In this document: piece by piece, positions 42,832-52,468 of the stretch
How the letters are laid out: every line of letters begins with the position of its first letter
Numbering within the stretch: the stretch's first letter is position 1
Assembly: GCA_041746105.1 (NCBI GenBank)
Contig: JBGTHP010000002.1
Coordinates: 3,213-67,212, forward strand
Length of the DNA: 64,000 nucleotides
Direction of reading: 5' to 3'
Source of the DNA: JBFHRE01 sp041746105
Lineage (GTDB): Bacteria > Actinomycetota > Acidimicrobiia > Spongiisociales > ZC4RG35
The notes under the pieces: model-generated
What the model was told of the DNA's origin: nothing
The model's database searches: none
What the model saw: only the letters and a program-made list of their open reading frames with translations
Made by a program: the position numbers and the translations under genes

Positions 42832-42932
42832 AACATCATTCTCTCCGATGGCCGCACCCGGCGCCAATCAGGTCGGCGGAACGGCGCCGCGGGCACGATG
42901 AGGTGGAGTAGATTCTCGCGAGGAGGAAAGAG

Positions 42933-43910
42933 CTGTCGTATCTCGTCGGTTTTGGTGGCTACGTGCCGGATAGGGTCGTCACGAACGACCACTGGTCGGC
43001 CGTCCTCGATACCAGCGACGAGTGGATCACGACCCGGACCGGGATCAAACAACGGCGCTTTGCGGCAGACGATCAGTCGACCGTGGATCTGGCGGAGTCG
43101 GCATCGACCGTGGCGTTGATCGATGCCGGCCTGGCGGTCGGCGACATCGACGAAATCATCGTCGCCACAGACACGCCGGAGGTTCTCACCCCCGATACGG
43201 CTTCCTTTCTTCAACACCGCCTGGGGGCGCGTTCGGTGCCGGCATACGATTTGGGCGGCAGCGGCTGCGCCGGGTTTGTTCAGGCCCTTGATGTGGCAAG
43301 GGCGCGTCTGTTGCTGAAACCGGGCCGAATCCTGGTGGTCGGCGTCGAGTTGATAAGCCGTCTCATCTCATTTGACGATCGAGCCACTGCCGTGCTCTTC
43401 GGCGACGGCGCCGGCGCGGTGGTGATGAGCTCTGAGTCCGGAAGAGCCAAGGTCTTGGATGTTGTTGCCGGGACCGATGGCTCCCAGTCAGACATTTTGA
43501 CTGTCCGTCCCGGTGGCACCAGGGTCCCTGTGACCTCCGAACTCGTGGCGACCGGAGAACACAAACGGCTGATCATGAACGGCGGCGAGGTCTTCAAGCA
43601 GGCGGTGAGACGAATGTCGGCGGCCGTGGAGGAGGTTCTCCAGAATGTGGGAAAGGCGCCGTCCGAGGTTGCTCTCGTTATCCCTCACCAAGCCAACAAA
43701 CGGATCATCGATGCGGTTGGTGCCCGCCTCGGCATCGATCCGGAGCGTGTATACGTGAACGTTCAGGACTACGGGAACACCGGTTCCGCCTCGGTTCCGC
43801 TGGCTCTCTGGGAGGCGAGAAGCAAGGGTCTGATCGGAGAAGGGGATCTGGTCGTGCTCACGGCGTTTGGCGCCGGTTTTCACTGGGCTGCGGCGGCCAT
43901 CCAGTTCTGA
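42933..43910 (+). CDS. fabH: Beta-ketoacyl-ACP synthase III (FabH) with a probable CTG start
   Basis: The enzyme condenses an acyl-CoA with malonyl-ACP to begin fatty acid or polyketide chains. The frame has a GTG at 42963 but this lies inside the conserved GYVPDRVVTND start. AGGAGG (42921-42926) is six bases upstream of an in-frame CTG (42933), giving 325 residues and putting the catalytic Cys (GSGCAGFV) at 112, as in E. coli FabH. His252 (IPHQAN) and Asn282 (YGNTGSA) complete the triad. No other fab genes are adjacent, so a specialised role is possible. Confidence 0.85.
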   Translation: MSYLVGFGGYVPDRVVTNDHWSAVLDTSDEWITTRTGIKQRRFAADDQSTVDLAESASTVALIDAGLAVGDIDEIIVATDTPEVLTPDTASFLQHRLGARSVPAYDLGGSGCAGFVQALDVARARLLLKPGRILVVGVELISRLISFDDRATAVLFGDGAGAVVMSSESGRAKVLDVVAGTDGSQSDILTVRPGGTRVPVTSELVATGEHKRLIMNGGEVFKQAVRRMSAAVEEVLQNVGKAPSEVALVIPHQANKRIIDAVGARLGIDPERVYVNVQDYGNTGSASVPLALWEARSKGLIGEGDLVVLTAFGAGFHWAAAAIQF

Positions 43911-43955
43911 CCGTACGGATTCGACAGCGACCGGTGATTCGGGAAATATCCCGCT

Positions 43956-45116
43956 GTGCGGTCACCCATCTTCACACCACCATTTCGCCGCGCCTTTGTT
44001 GCCAACGTCTTTTCCGACATATCCTTCAATCTCCTGGTGCACTTCCCCGGCTTCCTCAAGGGTCTAGGTGCGGGAGAGGCGCTGATTGGCACAATTGCCT
44101 CCGTGGCGGTGCTGGCGTCGGTCTCTCTCAGGCCGGGAATGGGCCAGATCATGGATCGCCGTGGAAGGCTGCCAATCGTCCGGCTGGCATCACTGCTCCG
44201 GGTCGGGGCTGTGTTCCTTTTCTTCACGATCGGTGGGATCGGGCCATGGGTGTTCGTGGTGAGGGCCCTGTATGGGATTTGCACCGCAGTTGTCTTCACC
44301 GGGCTCTTCACCTATGCCAACGACGTGATGCCCCCGGAACGGCGCACCCAGGCGATCGCCCTGTATGGCCTGTCGGGGATGATCCCTGGCATGTTCGGGG
44401 CTGCGCTTGGGGACGTGGTCATCGCCCGTTGGGGCTTCGACGGCCTTTTTGCCACCATTGCCCTGTTCGATCTGGGAAGCGCGATTGCGATTAGAACGCT
44501 GAAACCGTTGCCCCGAATCGGGTCCTTCGCCAATCGTCTCGGGTTCAGAAAGCTCGGCCTCCAGATGACGCTGCGCCCGGTCTGGGTCATGACGCTGTCT
44601 TTTGGTCTTGTTTTTGCGTCCCTCCAAACATTCATGCGCACATTCGTGGACGTCAATGGCGTCGGAACCGTAGGGCTGTTCTTCTTTGCCTATTCCTCAA
44701 CTGCGGTCGCCCTGAGGCTTTCGATGTCGTGGGCACCCGACCGATTCGGGTTCAAGAGGATTCTCTACCCGGTTGTCGTTTCGCAGGCCACCGGGCTGAT
44801 CCTGCTTTCCGGTGCTACCACCCTCCCCCGTTTTGTCGCAGGGGCAATGCTGACGGGCGCCGGTCACGCTTTCTTGTTCCCGGTGCTGGCTCGCCTCGCC
44901 GTCGAGCGTTCTCCGGATGAGGACCGTGGCGCCGCCGCAGGCCTGTTCACTGCGATGTTCGACCTGTCGATCCTGGTGGGGGGCCCGGCGCTCGGGCTGA
45001 TAATCGAGGGCAGCGGCTACCGATCGATGTATCTGACTGTCGCCGGCGTGGTAATTGTCGGTGTGTTGGCATTCGCCGCCCTTGAAAGGCGACACCCGAA
45101 GCCGATCGCGGTATGA
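43956..45116 (+). CDS. Major facilitator superfamily transporter
   Basis: The 386-residue protein has about 12 membrane segments. Motif A-like GMGQIMDRRGRLPIV follows the second helix, and APDRFGFKRIL is the equivalent in the second half. It begins with GTG 43956, 45 bp after fabH, and may be co-transcribed with it. No substrate signature can be recognised. Confidence 0.85.
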   Translation: MRSPIFTPPFRRAFVANVFSDISFNLLVHFPGFLKGLGAGEALIGTIASVAVLASVSLRPGMGQIMDRRGRLPIVRLASLLRVGAVFLFFTIGGIGPWVFVVRALYGICTAVVFTGLFTYANDVMPPERRTQAIALYGLSGMIPGMFGAALGDVVIARWGFDGLFATIALFDLGSAIAIRTLKPLPRIGSFANRLGFRKLGLQMTLRPVWVMTLSFGLVFASLQTFMRTFVDVNGVGTVGLFFFAYSSTAVALRLSMSWAPDRFGFKRILYPVVVSQATGLILLSGATTLPRFVAGAMLTGAGHAFLFPVLARLAVERSPDEDRGAAAGLFTAMFDLSILVGGPALGLIIEGSGYRSMYLTVAGVVIVGVLAFAALERRHPKPIAV

Positions 45117-45127
45117 GAAGCCGGGTT

Positions 45128-45523
45128 TCAGTTCACGGTTCGAGCGCGAACCATGATGCAGGCGTGTGCCAGAAAAGTGTTCCCGGACGCTTCTAGAGCG
45201 GAAACGGATTTTGCATCCTCTGACCCTGGTTGAAGCCAGAAGTTGTCAAGGCCGAGTCGTTGCGCTTCCTGGATAACTTTCAGGGTTTGATCGGGGGGCA
45301 CGACAAAGTCGATGATGGTTGGTCGTGTGGGCAGCGAGGCAAGGTTGGGGTAACACACATCTCCGTCAACCGTGGCTCGGTTGGGATTGACCGGCACAAG
45401 GTTGAATCCCTTCGACTTCAGATCCCGATAGATGATGCTCCCGTACTTGTAGGGGCTGTCGGTGGCTCCGACCACGGCGATCAAATGGTCGGCCTCGTAC
45501 AACAAAGGTGTCAGGTCGGTCAT
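45128..45523 (-). CDS. CoA-binding domain protein
   Basis: The 131-residue protein is a single Rossmann-type CoA-binding domain: IAVVGATDSPYKYGSIIYRDLKSKGFNLVPVNPN near the start, the VDGDVCYPNLASLP turn, IDFVVPPDQTLKVIQEA and a final LGLDNFWLQPGSED. Such proteins (YccU-like) bind CoA; role unknown. The ATG overlaps the stop of the HAD gene, so the two form an operon. Confidence 0.9.
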   Translation of the reverse strand: MTDLTPLLYEADHLIAVVGATDSPYKYGSIIYRDLKSKGFNLVPVNPNRATVDGDVCYPNLASLPTRPTIIDFVVPPDQTLKVIQEAQRLGLDNFWLQPGSEDAKSVSALEASGNTFLAHACIMVRARTVN

Positions 45524-46191
45524 CACTGGTGCTCCAGACCGTGAACAAACTCGTTCAGATTTGGTCCTCGCCAACCGGGTGTGGAAGTCTTGATGCTCCA
45601 AACCGCTCCCGGGCGGTCGAGGAAGGCACCGGCCATTCCGACGGTTTGTGCACCATGAACGTCCCAGTCGTGGGCGGCCACCATGACGGCTTCGTCTGGC
45701 CCGATTCCGAGGTGGTCGAGCGCCATCGTGTACGGCTCGGCCGACGGCTTGAACTTCCGAACTGTTTCCACACTCAAGGCCGCCTCGAAGTGTTGCGTGA
45801 TGCCGGCGTTCTCGAGTTGCCGGCCCGCGACGTCAATGGAACTGTTCGTGAGAGTGATCATGCGGTAGCCCAAGGCGGTCAGCCGTTGGAGCGCGGATGG
45901 GACGTCCGGATGAGGCGGGAGCGATTTCATCATCGCGACCACTCTCTCCGCTTGGCCGCTCTCGAGTTCGACGTGCCGTTTCTTGGCAAGCGCCTCCAAT
46001 GCCTCGACCCCGATTTCGCCGAAGGAGCGATAGCTGTCGGTCAGATTGGCCACGAGCGAGCCGTGAAGCATCCGGGCGAACCATTCCCCGAGAGGCGCCG
46101 ATGGTCCAAATATCCCTTCGAATGGGGACCGCAACGCCGATAGGTCGAGCAACGTTTCGTTGACATCGAAAACGATCACTGGTGGTGCCAT
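45523..46191 (-). CDS. Haloacid dehalogenase type II-like HAD hydrolase
   Basis: The 222-residue protein has motif I VIVFDVNETLLDL (nucleophile Asp9), motif II MITLTNSSI, motif III Lys in VRKFKPSAEPY and motif IV AHDWDVHGA. This is the type II haloacid dehalogenase arrangement. It could act on 2-haloacids or a phospho-substrate. It is coupled to the CoA-binding gene downstream. A related protein is encoded at 5480-6211. Confidence 0.88.
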   Translation of the reverse strand: MAPPVIVFDVNETLLDLSALRSPFEGIFGPSAPLGEWFARMLHGSLVANLTDSYRSFGEIGVEALEALAKKRHVELESGQAERVVAMMKSLPPHPDVPSALQRLTALGYRMITLTNSSIDVAGRQLENAGITQHFEAALSVETVRKFKPSAEPYTMALDHLGIGPDEAVMVAAHDWDVHGAQTVGMAGAFLDRPGAVWSIKTSTPGWRGPNLNEFVHGLEHQ

Positions 46192-46222
46192 ATCAATCAG
46201 AACCTCTTGTGCGGTGCCAGTA

Positions 46223-46259
46223 TTTCGCCGTTTCGGCGAAAACCCCGGTTTGCCGGGGT
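46223..46259 (+). promoter_or_regulatory. Two abutting hairpins in the leader of the large lipoprotein gene
   Basis: TTTCGCCG/CGGCGAAA (46223-46241, loop TTT) and ACCCCGG/CCGGGGT (46242-46259, loop TTTG) lie side by side with no gap. They sit 57 bp upstream of ATG 46317 in the region between two divergent genes. They may form an attenuator, a terminator or an mRNA-stabilising leader. Confidence 0.6.
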
Positions 46260-46316
46260 CGGAGCAAATTCAGAAGGTACCTTGTTGCAGGCAGCGCTTT
46301 CTCAGGGACTTCTCCT

Positions 46317-49300
46317 ATGACGCGTAGGGTACGGTTGATCGCGGTCGCCGCAGTCATGGCTTTGGTCTCTGCTGCCTGCACGCAGGCATCGGTCGACTCG
46401 AATCCAGCGGGTGCGACTGTTGCAACCAACTTCGATCCTGCGGTGCGCAATCCTCCGCCACCCGCTCCGATCGCGGCGGTATTGCGTCAGCCGGGTGCCG
46501 CAGGGACCGCTTTCACAGGATCGCCAACACCGCTCGGCGCCTACGTGTGGTCCGAGGCCGAACTGGCAAGAGTTGAGATCTGGGCTGACGGCGACTTGGT
46601 CGAAGCTATCAACCTCGAGGTCGCTACGACCGAGGCGCGGTTCGGGATCGAGTGGGTCCCTCCTGCTTCAGGGACTTATGCCTTGGTAGCGCGGGGTATA
46701 GATGTAGTCGGGCGCACCGCGACCTCATTCCCGCTTTGGGCGAGAGTTTCCGACCTTCCCGAATCGGCGCCGACCGCGGCGGCCGCGCTCGGGCGACTGG
46801 CCGCTCCGCGCTCGGCGCCACCGTTCAGGGTTCTGGCCGCCCAAACGGTGGCCCCGGCACCGCTCGGGCTGCTTCCCTATTCGCCGCCTCCGCCCGCCGT
46901 CGTGATCGATGGAGACGATTGCACCGCCACCCTCACGGTGGCTGCGATATCGGATGCTGCCGGCACTGCGGTGTACGCCTCTGTTTTCGGATCCGCTGGA
47001 TTTGTTCCGGCCGGATTGGTAGCACCCGATGGGGGTGAGGTGACAGTGCCTCTGGGCGCCTCCCCTGTTGCCCTGTACTTGGAGGCTTTTGACGCCTCGA
47101 TCTCCGCTCCTTCTCCTCCCCTGGTGATTGCTCCACCAAACCCATGCGTGGAGAGAGGGTGGACCGGTGACCTCGTTCTCAAGAACGGCGTGCTCGGCAA
47201 TAACAAGGGAGCCGATAGGGCCTACCTATTTGTCAGCCGAGACGGGGGCGAGATCTGGGATCGTGCCCCTTCCGACGATCGGACGTTTGTTTTGCCGAAT
47301 GCGAAAGGAGATCTCGAATTCGGGCCGGTGTTGCCGCCGAATCTTCCCGGCGCAACTGTGATGTTCGAGGCCTGGGGGTGGGTCAACGATGATCTGATGC
47401 CTCTGGGGCGAGGTTCCTATGCGACGCCGGTGCCAGGTTTTGGTGATCTGATCGCAGCTCCCCACAACGGGCCTCTGCTGGCAGATTCAGGGCTGGATTG
47501 GGTGCTGGGGGCAAACGCCGGGCCCCCACTGGTGCGAGAAGGCACCATCTGCACCTACCCACCCACCGCGGGCGCGGCAACATCCGGTCCCACTACCCCT
47601 GTCAGTGTGGTGGGCGGCAACGCCGCCACCACAACCACCTCAGGACCGGTAATCGCCACGTACCCCGATGGTTGCACCAACGCTCCTCTGGGCAACTACT
47701 CGAAGGTTTTCAGGTGGACGCCGATCTCACCTTTGTTTGACGAGGGATTGCTCCAGGTGAGCACCGTTCCTCCTCCTTCCAGTGCCGGGCTGTCCTTTCC
47801 CGGAATGGTGTTGACCCAGGCAGTCATGAAGGCCGCCGGCACAAGTGTCGATTTCGAGGTGGATATTCCCTCGATTCTCAATCCACCACCGTCCCAAGCC
47901 GTTCTCACCAGCCCTGAGAACCTCACGTTCCAGACGATCAAGGAGTTGGCCGGGAATGCTCGCCGCGGCATAGCGGCCTTCGTTCCACCCCCGAAGCTCG
48001 AACTAGGCCCGCCCGACACCTTGTACCTTCGGGTGGTCCCCACCAAGAACGCGGTGCCGCTACCCGGAGTGTCCAACTGGGTTGTGATCCATCTCGATCA
48101 CCAACAGGCCGGGGCCCTAAAGAAGCCGGATCCGATCCCGGGGCTGTCGGTGACCGTCCAGATGACTCCGCCCCGCGCTCCCAACCCGGCCTACCAATAC
48201 TGCGTCAGAGTGCTCGAAAACCCGTGGGGATCGAAGAATCTGCCGCCGTCGCAAACGGCGTTGTGGTTCGCCATAAAGGGCGAGCCCGTTCCTTTGAACA
48301 TGTACCCGGAGACCTATTACCAGTCGTTCGAGGCGACTGCCTTCGTCTTCGAGAATGGCGCGAAAGTCCAGAAGGGAATGGTTCCCGGAGCCACTGTCTG
48401 TGCGTTCAAGCCGTCACCACCTGACAAGGATTGGTGGGATTATGTCGTCGACGCCGTCAACTTTGTTGCGTTCGTGTGGGACACCTACTCCTACTTGTGG
48501 GACATGCTCAAAGAAAAGGTGGCCGAGGTTCTGGCTGTGGTCTCCGGGTGTCGAGCCCTGGCAGAGGCGGCCGGGGCGAGCGAGGACGACGCCCACAAGT
48601 ACTGCGTTGCAGCCAGCATCCAGGTGATCAACTACGGACTCACCGCGGTCGGGCTACCGCCTTCGATACCCAAAGTGTCGGAATTGATGGAGTCGGCCAA
48701 GGGGGACCTGGCCGATTACGTGGTGGCGTTTGGTGCCCAATCGGGTTTCTTGGACTGCGGTGAAACGCTCCAGTCCCAGTGTGAGGAGTGGGCCAAAGAA
48801 TTGGTGAAACAACTCATCGACAAAATCCATGAGCAGGCTTCGAAGTCAGCGATTCAAGCCGTTGCCAACTCCGGGTTTGTGTTGGCCGTCCATCCCGGGA
48901 TACGAGTCATCCCTGAACCCGCAGGGACCCTGTCGCCCGCCACTTTCGACATCGTGCTGACCCGAAGCGCCGACCCGAATGCCGCTCCTCCGCCCACCTC
49001 GTGCAAACTCACGGGTTTCGTCCACGGGACCAAGGCTCATTTCGAATGGTGGGACTATCCAAAACAGAAATGGGTGACTGGCCCCGTGTTCTTTCTCAAC
49101 ATGATGTTGCCGGTAAACAAAACCGTCGACTTGAGCGAATTGAAGCCCGGCGAGAGCATTCGTGTCTATATCACCTTGGACAAACTGAACGCTTGGTATC
49201 CGCCCGGTCAGCACCCCGGGCTCAACAACGTCCCCTGGAATATCAAACCGGTGACCTGGATCTTCTTCAACTCCTGGGGGACCCAGAGTCCGACCGTCAA

Positions 49301-49406
49301 GCAGGCAAAAACCTCATCGGAGATGGTGCTTTCGGGGTGCGGTTTCTCGGCAAGCCAGGTATTTGACCAGGATGCCGTCCCGACCGAGCCGTGGGAGATC
49401 CCATGA
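46317..49406 (+). CDS. Very large lipoprotein with Ig-like and beta-rich regions
   Basis: The 1029-residue protein has a lipoprotein signal (1-20) with lipobox VSAAC, Cys21. The mature part begins with a Pro/Ala-rich linker, then an Ig-like domain (about 50-140) and further beta-rich parts; several WTGDL..KNGVLG and FVSRDGGEIWDRAP segments follow. Residues about 700-860 contain a helical section (VEVLAVVSGCRALAEAAG...) with several cysteines. I do not recognise a family. It is anchored outside the membrane. A small, Ser/Thr-rich secreted protein follows with overlapping start (49403), so the two probably act together. Confidence 0.75.
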   Translation: MTRRVRLIAVAAVMALVSAACTQASVDSNPAGATVATNFDPAVRNPPPPAPIAAVLRQPGAAGTAFTGSPTPLGAYVWSEAELARVEIWADGDLVEAINLEVATTEARFGIEWVPPASGTYALVARGIDVVGRTATSFPLWARVSDLPESAPTAAAALGRLAAPRSAPPFRVLAAQTVAPAPLGLLPYSPPPPAVVIDGDDCTATLTVAAISDAAGTAVYASVFGSAGFVPAGLVAPDGGEVTVPLGASPVALYLEAFDASISAPSPPLVIAPPNPCVERGWTGDLVLKNGVLGNNKGADRAYLFVSRDGGEIWDRAPSDDRTFVLPNAKGDLEFGPVLPPNLPGATVMFEAWGWVNDDLMPLGRGSYATPVPGFGDLIAAPHNGPLLADSGLDWVLGANAGPPLVREGTICTYPPTAGAATSGPTTPVSVVGGNAATTTTSGPVIATYPDGCTNAPLGNYSKVFRWTPISPLFDEGLLQVSTVPPPSSAGLSFPGMVLTQAVMKAAGTSVDFEVDIPSILNPPPSQAVLTSPENLTFQTIKELAGNARRGIAAFVPPPKLELGPPDTLYLRVVPTKNAVPLPGVSNWVVIHLDHQQAGALKKPDPIPGLSVTVQMTPPRAPNPAYQYCVRVLENPWGSKNLPPSQTALWFAIKGEPVPLNMYPETYYQSFEATAFVFENGAKVQKGMVPGATVCAFKPSPPDKDWWDYVVDAVNFVAFVWDTYSYLWDMLKEKVAEVLAVVSGCRALAEAAGASEDDAHKYCVAASIQVINYGLTAVGLPPSIPKVSELMESAKGDLADYVVAFGAQSGFLDCGETLQSQCEEWAKELVKQLIDKIHEQASKSAIQAVANSGFVLAVHPGIRVIPEPAGTLSPATFDIVLTRSADPNAAPPPTSCKLTGFVHGTKAHFEWWDYPKQKWVTGPVFFLNMMLPVNKTVDLSELKPGESIRVYITLDKLNAWYPPGQHPGLNNVPWNIKPVTWIFFNSWGTQSPTVKQAKTSSEMVLSGCGFSASQVFDQDAVPTEPWEIP

Positions 49407-50224
49407 GAGGTGTCTGGCGTCATGTTGGTGCCGCCCTGGTCATGGTCTTGCTGGTTGGTACAACCACCCTTGCCGCGGCGCAAAGCGAAGCCGGTCAGGC
49501 ATGGATTGACGCTCCGCTCGGATTCGAGGTCGAAACCGTAATCCCGATCCGAGTCGTGGCCCACGCCGCAGACCCGACGGGAGTCGAGGAGATCCGCCTC
49601 GATGTGAACGGTGAGACCCTGGCCGCCAATGCCGTATCTGGAGAAACGCTGGAGACGGCGGAGTTCCTCTGGACTCCGACGGCGTCGGGGGTTTACCTGC
49701 TCGAGGCCTTTGGGCTCGGCTCAGGGGCGTGGGGCGAGCCTGGTTCGGTAGCAGTGACGGTCGACCTTGATGACGATGCGACAGCGACGACCCAAGCCAC
49801 ATCTCCGAGCACCAATTCGACGACGACAGCCAGTTCATCAACGACCACATCGACACCGAGTGTCACCACCACGCCGACGACCACCTCTACCACGACGCCA
49901 TCGACTACCACCACCACCGAGTGCGCTCTCGGTGTCCCAACGCCGACCGGTCCCACCGGGACGCAAGTGCTCGCCACCGTCAATCTGACCTGGGTGTACT
50001 CCGGTTGTGCCCTGCCGGAGGAGTTTGAGGTCCAGGTTTCGAAACTGTCAGATTTTGTTCGTCTGGAATGGCAGTCGGGCGTCTCAGGTCAGGATCAGTC
50101 GACGTTCGTGACCGTTCCCGACAACTGCACCACCTATTACTGGCGTATTCGTACCTACCACCTGGGCATCTTTGGGATGTGGTCGAACACTGCCAGCTTC
50201 CTCTATCAGGGCGGCAGATGCTGA
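49403..50224 (+). CDS. Secreted Ser/Thr-rich protein with Ig-like and FN3-like domains
   Basis: The 273-residue protein has a signal peptide (1-26), an Ig-like domain (about 30-120; IDAPLGFEVETVIPIRVVAHA and SGVYLLEAFGLGS), a linker of some 45 residues consisting nearly only of Ser and Thr, and a C-terminal domain (about 180-270) with WVYSGCALPEEFEVQVSKL and CTTYYWRIRTY of fibronectin-III style and two cysteine pairs. The linker is a probable glycosylation region. ATG 49403 overlaps the stop of the large lipoprotein gene. Confidence 0.78.
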   Translation: MRGVWRHVGAALVMVLLVGTTTLAAAQSEAGQAWIDAPLGFEVETVIPIRVVAHAADPTGVEEIRLDVNGETLAANAVSGETLETAEFLWTPTASGVYLLEAFGLGSGAWGEPGSVAVTVDLDDDATATTQATSPSTNSTTTASSSTTTSTPSVTTTPTTTSTTTPSTTTTTECALGVPTPTGPTGTQVLATVNLTWVYSGCALPEEFEVQVSKLSDFVRLEWQSGVSGQDQSTFVTVPDNCTTYYWRIRTYHLGIFGMWSNTASFLYQGGRC

Positions 50225-50266
50225 GAACCGCCGGCGACGCCCGCTTGGCGAGACTCCGCCGGTCGA

Positions 50267-52428
50267 TCACTTCGAGTTGGAAGTGATCACGGCGCCGGCA
50301 AACGTCTCGGTGCCGCTCTTGATCCGTTCGTGCCATTGCACGGTCTGCCACGGCTCCCACATGTAGCCGGCTGTCTCGAAAACCTCACCATCCAGTGCCA
50401 AGGTGATGCGAATCCGTTCGACGGTGTGGGTGTCGATTGACCGGTCGTTGTTGATGACATACGCCTGCAGCGAGGACGGGTCGGAGAACCCGATCGCCTG
50501 ATGCGGGAGTCGAATCTCGATGACGTTGCCCTCCGAATACCAGGTGGCCCGAGAATCGAATCCGGCGGCTTCCGGGTTCGATTTGCCGAACGTCATCTCT
50601 CCCGGGGCTCCGACCTCGGCCGGTAGAGTTTCTCCGGTCTCCGGGATGAATTGCGGACGGTCGAGGAGGAGGCGCTGAACGTTCCAGACACCGCTTCCTT
50701 CTTCGTAGTCCGCCGGCTCAACTGCTTCGTAATCTCGAAGGAGTGCGTAGTGGAGGCCATAGGGGTCGTTCGACGCCCTGACCATGATCTTGCCGTCGAC
50801 CGTGTTGGGCCCCAGCGTCACGGCATAGTCGGATTCGGGGAAGGCTCCGTCTGTCTCGGGCAGGCCGCCGCTGGATCCCGGCAGGAGATCGATCCCGATC
50901 ACCAGTGGCGAGTTTCGCCACGGCTCGACCTGATCTGTGCGTATCCGGAGATATAGATAACTCTCGTCTTTGACTGCCCGTACCTCGCGGATCTGACCGG
51001 ACCCTTCGAAGACGACCTGGGATCCGTTTTCAATCCACTCTCGATCATCCCCGTCCAGGGTCGCGACCGCGGACGGTCCTGCATCGGCGGCGACGATTCC
51101 AAAATGAGCCTCGTTGGTCCATTGGTTGTTCCACAGCGACCGGCGATCCCATGGGATCTCGTAGTCGACCGTGTTCCATGTGAACTTGAACCACTCGTCA
51201 ATCCATTGGAACAGGAACGCTCCAGATAGCCCAACTTCTCTTATGGCGTCGAGAAGGTCGGCGTTGATCTTCATCTGTTCGGGTTCGGAGTGCCCGCGCT
51301 GGTCTCTACCTTGGGGCCCATAGTGGGCTGAGGCCATCGAAGACGGAACGCCGAACTCGGTGATGACCACCGGGATCGCCGAGTGATGGGCTTTCAGCTT
51401 GGTGAGGTACCCGGCTAGTTGTCTGGTTCGCCTCGGTGGAGAAAACCCGCCACACCATCCTCGTATCGCTGAAAATCTGGGTAGTAGGGATAAGCGTGGT
51501 AGCTGGCGTAGAAACCGCCTGCCCATTCCGAGGTTGGCGCAACGTGGTTGTGATCGATGTCAACCATGTCCTCCACATCGAGCAGTTCGTCGGGATGCCG
51601 GAGCGGATCGGTTGTCGGCCAGTTGACAAAAGTCAGTGGCATCGTCACTCCACGATCCGATTCCAACGTTGCCAGGTGGTCGAGCATTTCGGCCAGCCAC
51701 GCCTCGGTTGGGGTGATCTCGCCCGACGTGTTGGAGAAGAACTTGCCGGCATAGGGCTCCCTGCCTGCGTTTTTCTCATCCGATTCGAAAGTGGCGTGGG
51801 GGTCCCACTCCACTCCGATCGCCCACGACATCAACCAGGGTGAGATGTCGGCATCGTACGTGCCGCCGGCGTGGCCACGTCGCTCAGGGAGGACGATGTC
51901 TCCATGAGCTGCCGCGACGGCTCGCTCGATTTCGAGCTTGAACTCGGTGACGACCTCGGTGTCGTACAGGTTCGTGGTCGCGTAGAACCTCTCCTCGGGG
52001 ATCCAAACGCCATGAATGATCAGTAGCGTCCTGGTCGGGTTCTCCAGGTTGAACGCGCGGAGTTCCTGATAAAAGTGCGGCGGCATGATCGTATAGATGC
52101 GGATGGCCTGGATCCCCAGGTCGCGCATCTGGGGGAACCATCGTCTGAAGTCCTCCGCGCGAACGGCTTGTTCTGCAGGAAACGAACCGGGAATGGTCGA
52201 TCCGAGATTCACTCCTGCGATGAAGTCCCGCGGTCCGTCGCCTGTATTGATGACGAGTTTGCTGCCATCGGTCCACGCGAACATCGAAGCCGATCCCTTG
52301 GTGACTGGGTCAGGCGACCAATCGCCTACAACGGACGAGTCCACCAGGGGTGCGGCCGGTCCCCCGAAGTCTCCGCCGCACGAGGTGAGCACGAGTATGA
52401 ATATTGTCGCTGCTGCCAGACGCCGCAC
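50267..52428 (-). pseudogene. Glycoside hydrolase-like lipoprotein, frameshifted
   Basis: The 5' part starts at GTG 52428 with a lipoprotein signal and lipobox VLTSC (Cys17). It has MRDLGIQAIRIYTIMPPHFY, GVEWDPHATF and WLAEMLDHLATLESD, all TIM-barrel-like. Near 51415 the frame is interrupted by a stop just after GEPDN; the homologous sequence AGYLTKLKAHH..IPVVITEFGVPSS continues in another frame to 50267. Restoring one base between 51415 and 51416 gives one protein of about 720 residues with a C-terminal beta domain. Glu residues in GVEWDP and ITEFG may be catalytic. It follows the kinase gene by 40 bp. Confidence 0.8.
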
Positions 52429-52468
52429 GATGGGTCTGTCGGCCGGAATCGACCCGGCTTGAGCTTGC

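Noticed and set aside
49780..49925. Tandem ACC/ACG/AGC repeats as a regulatory or mobile repeat
   Set aside because: They encode the Ser/Thr-rich linker of the secreted protein and are in frame throughout.
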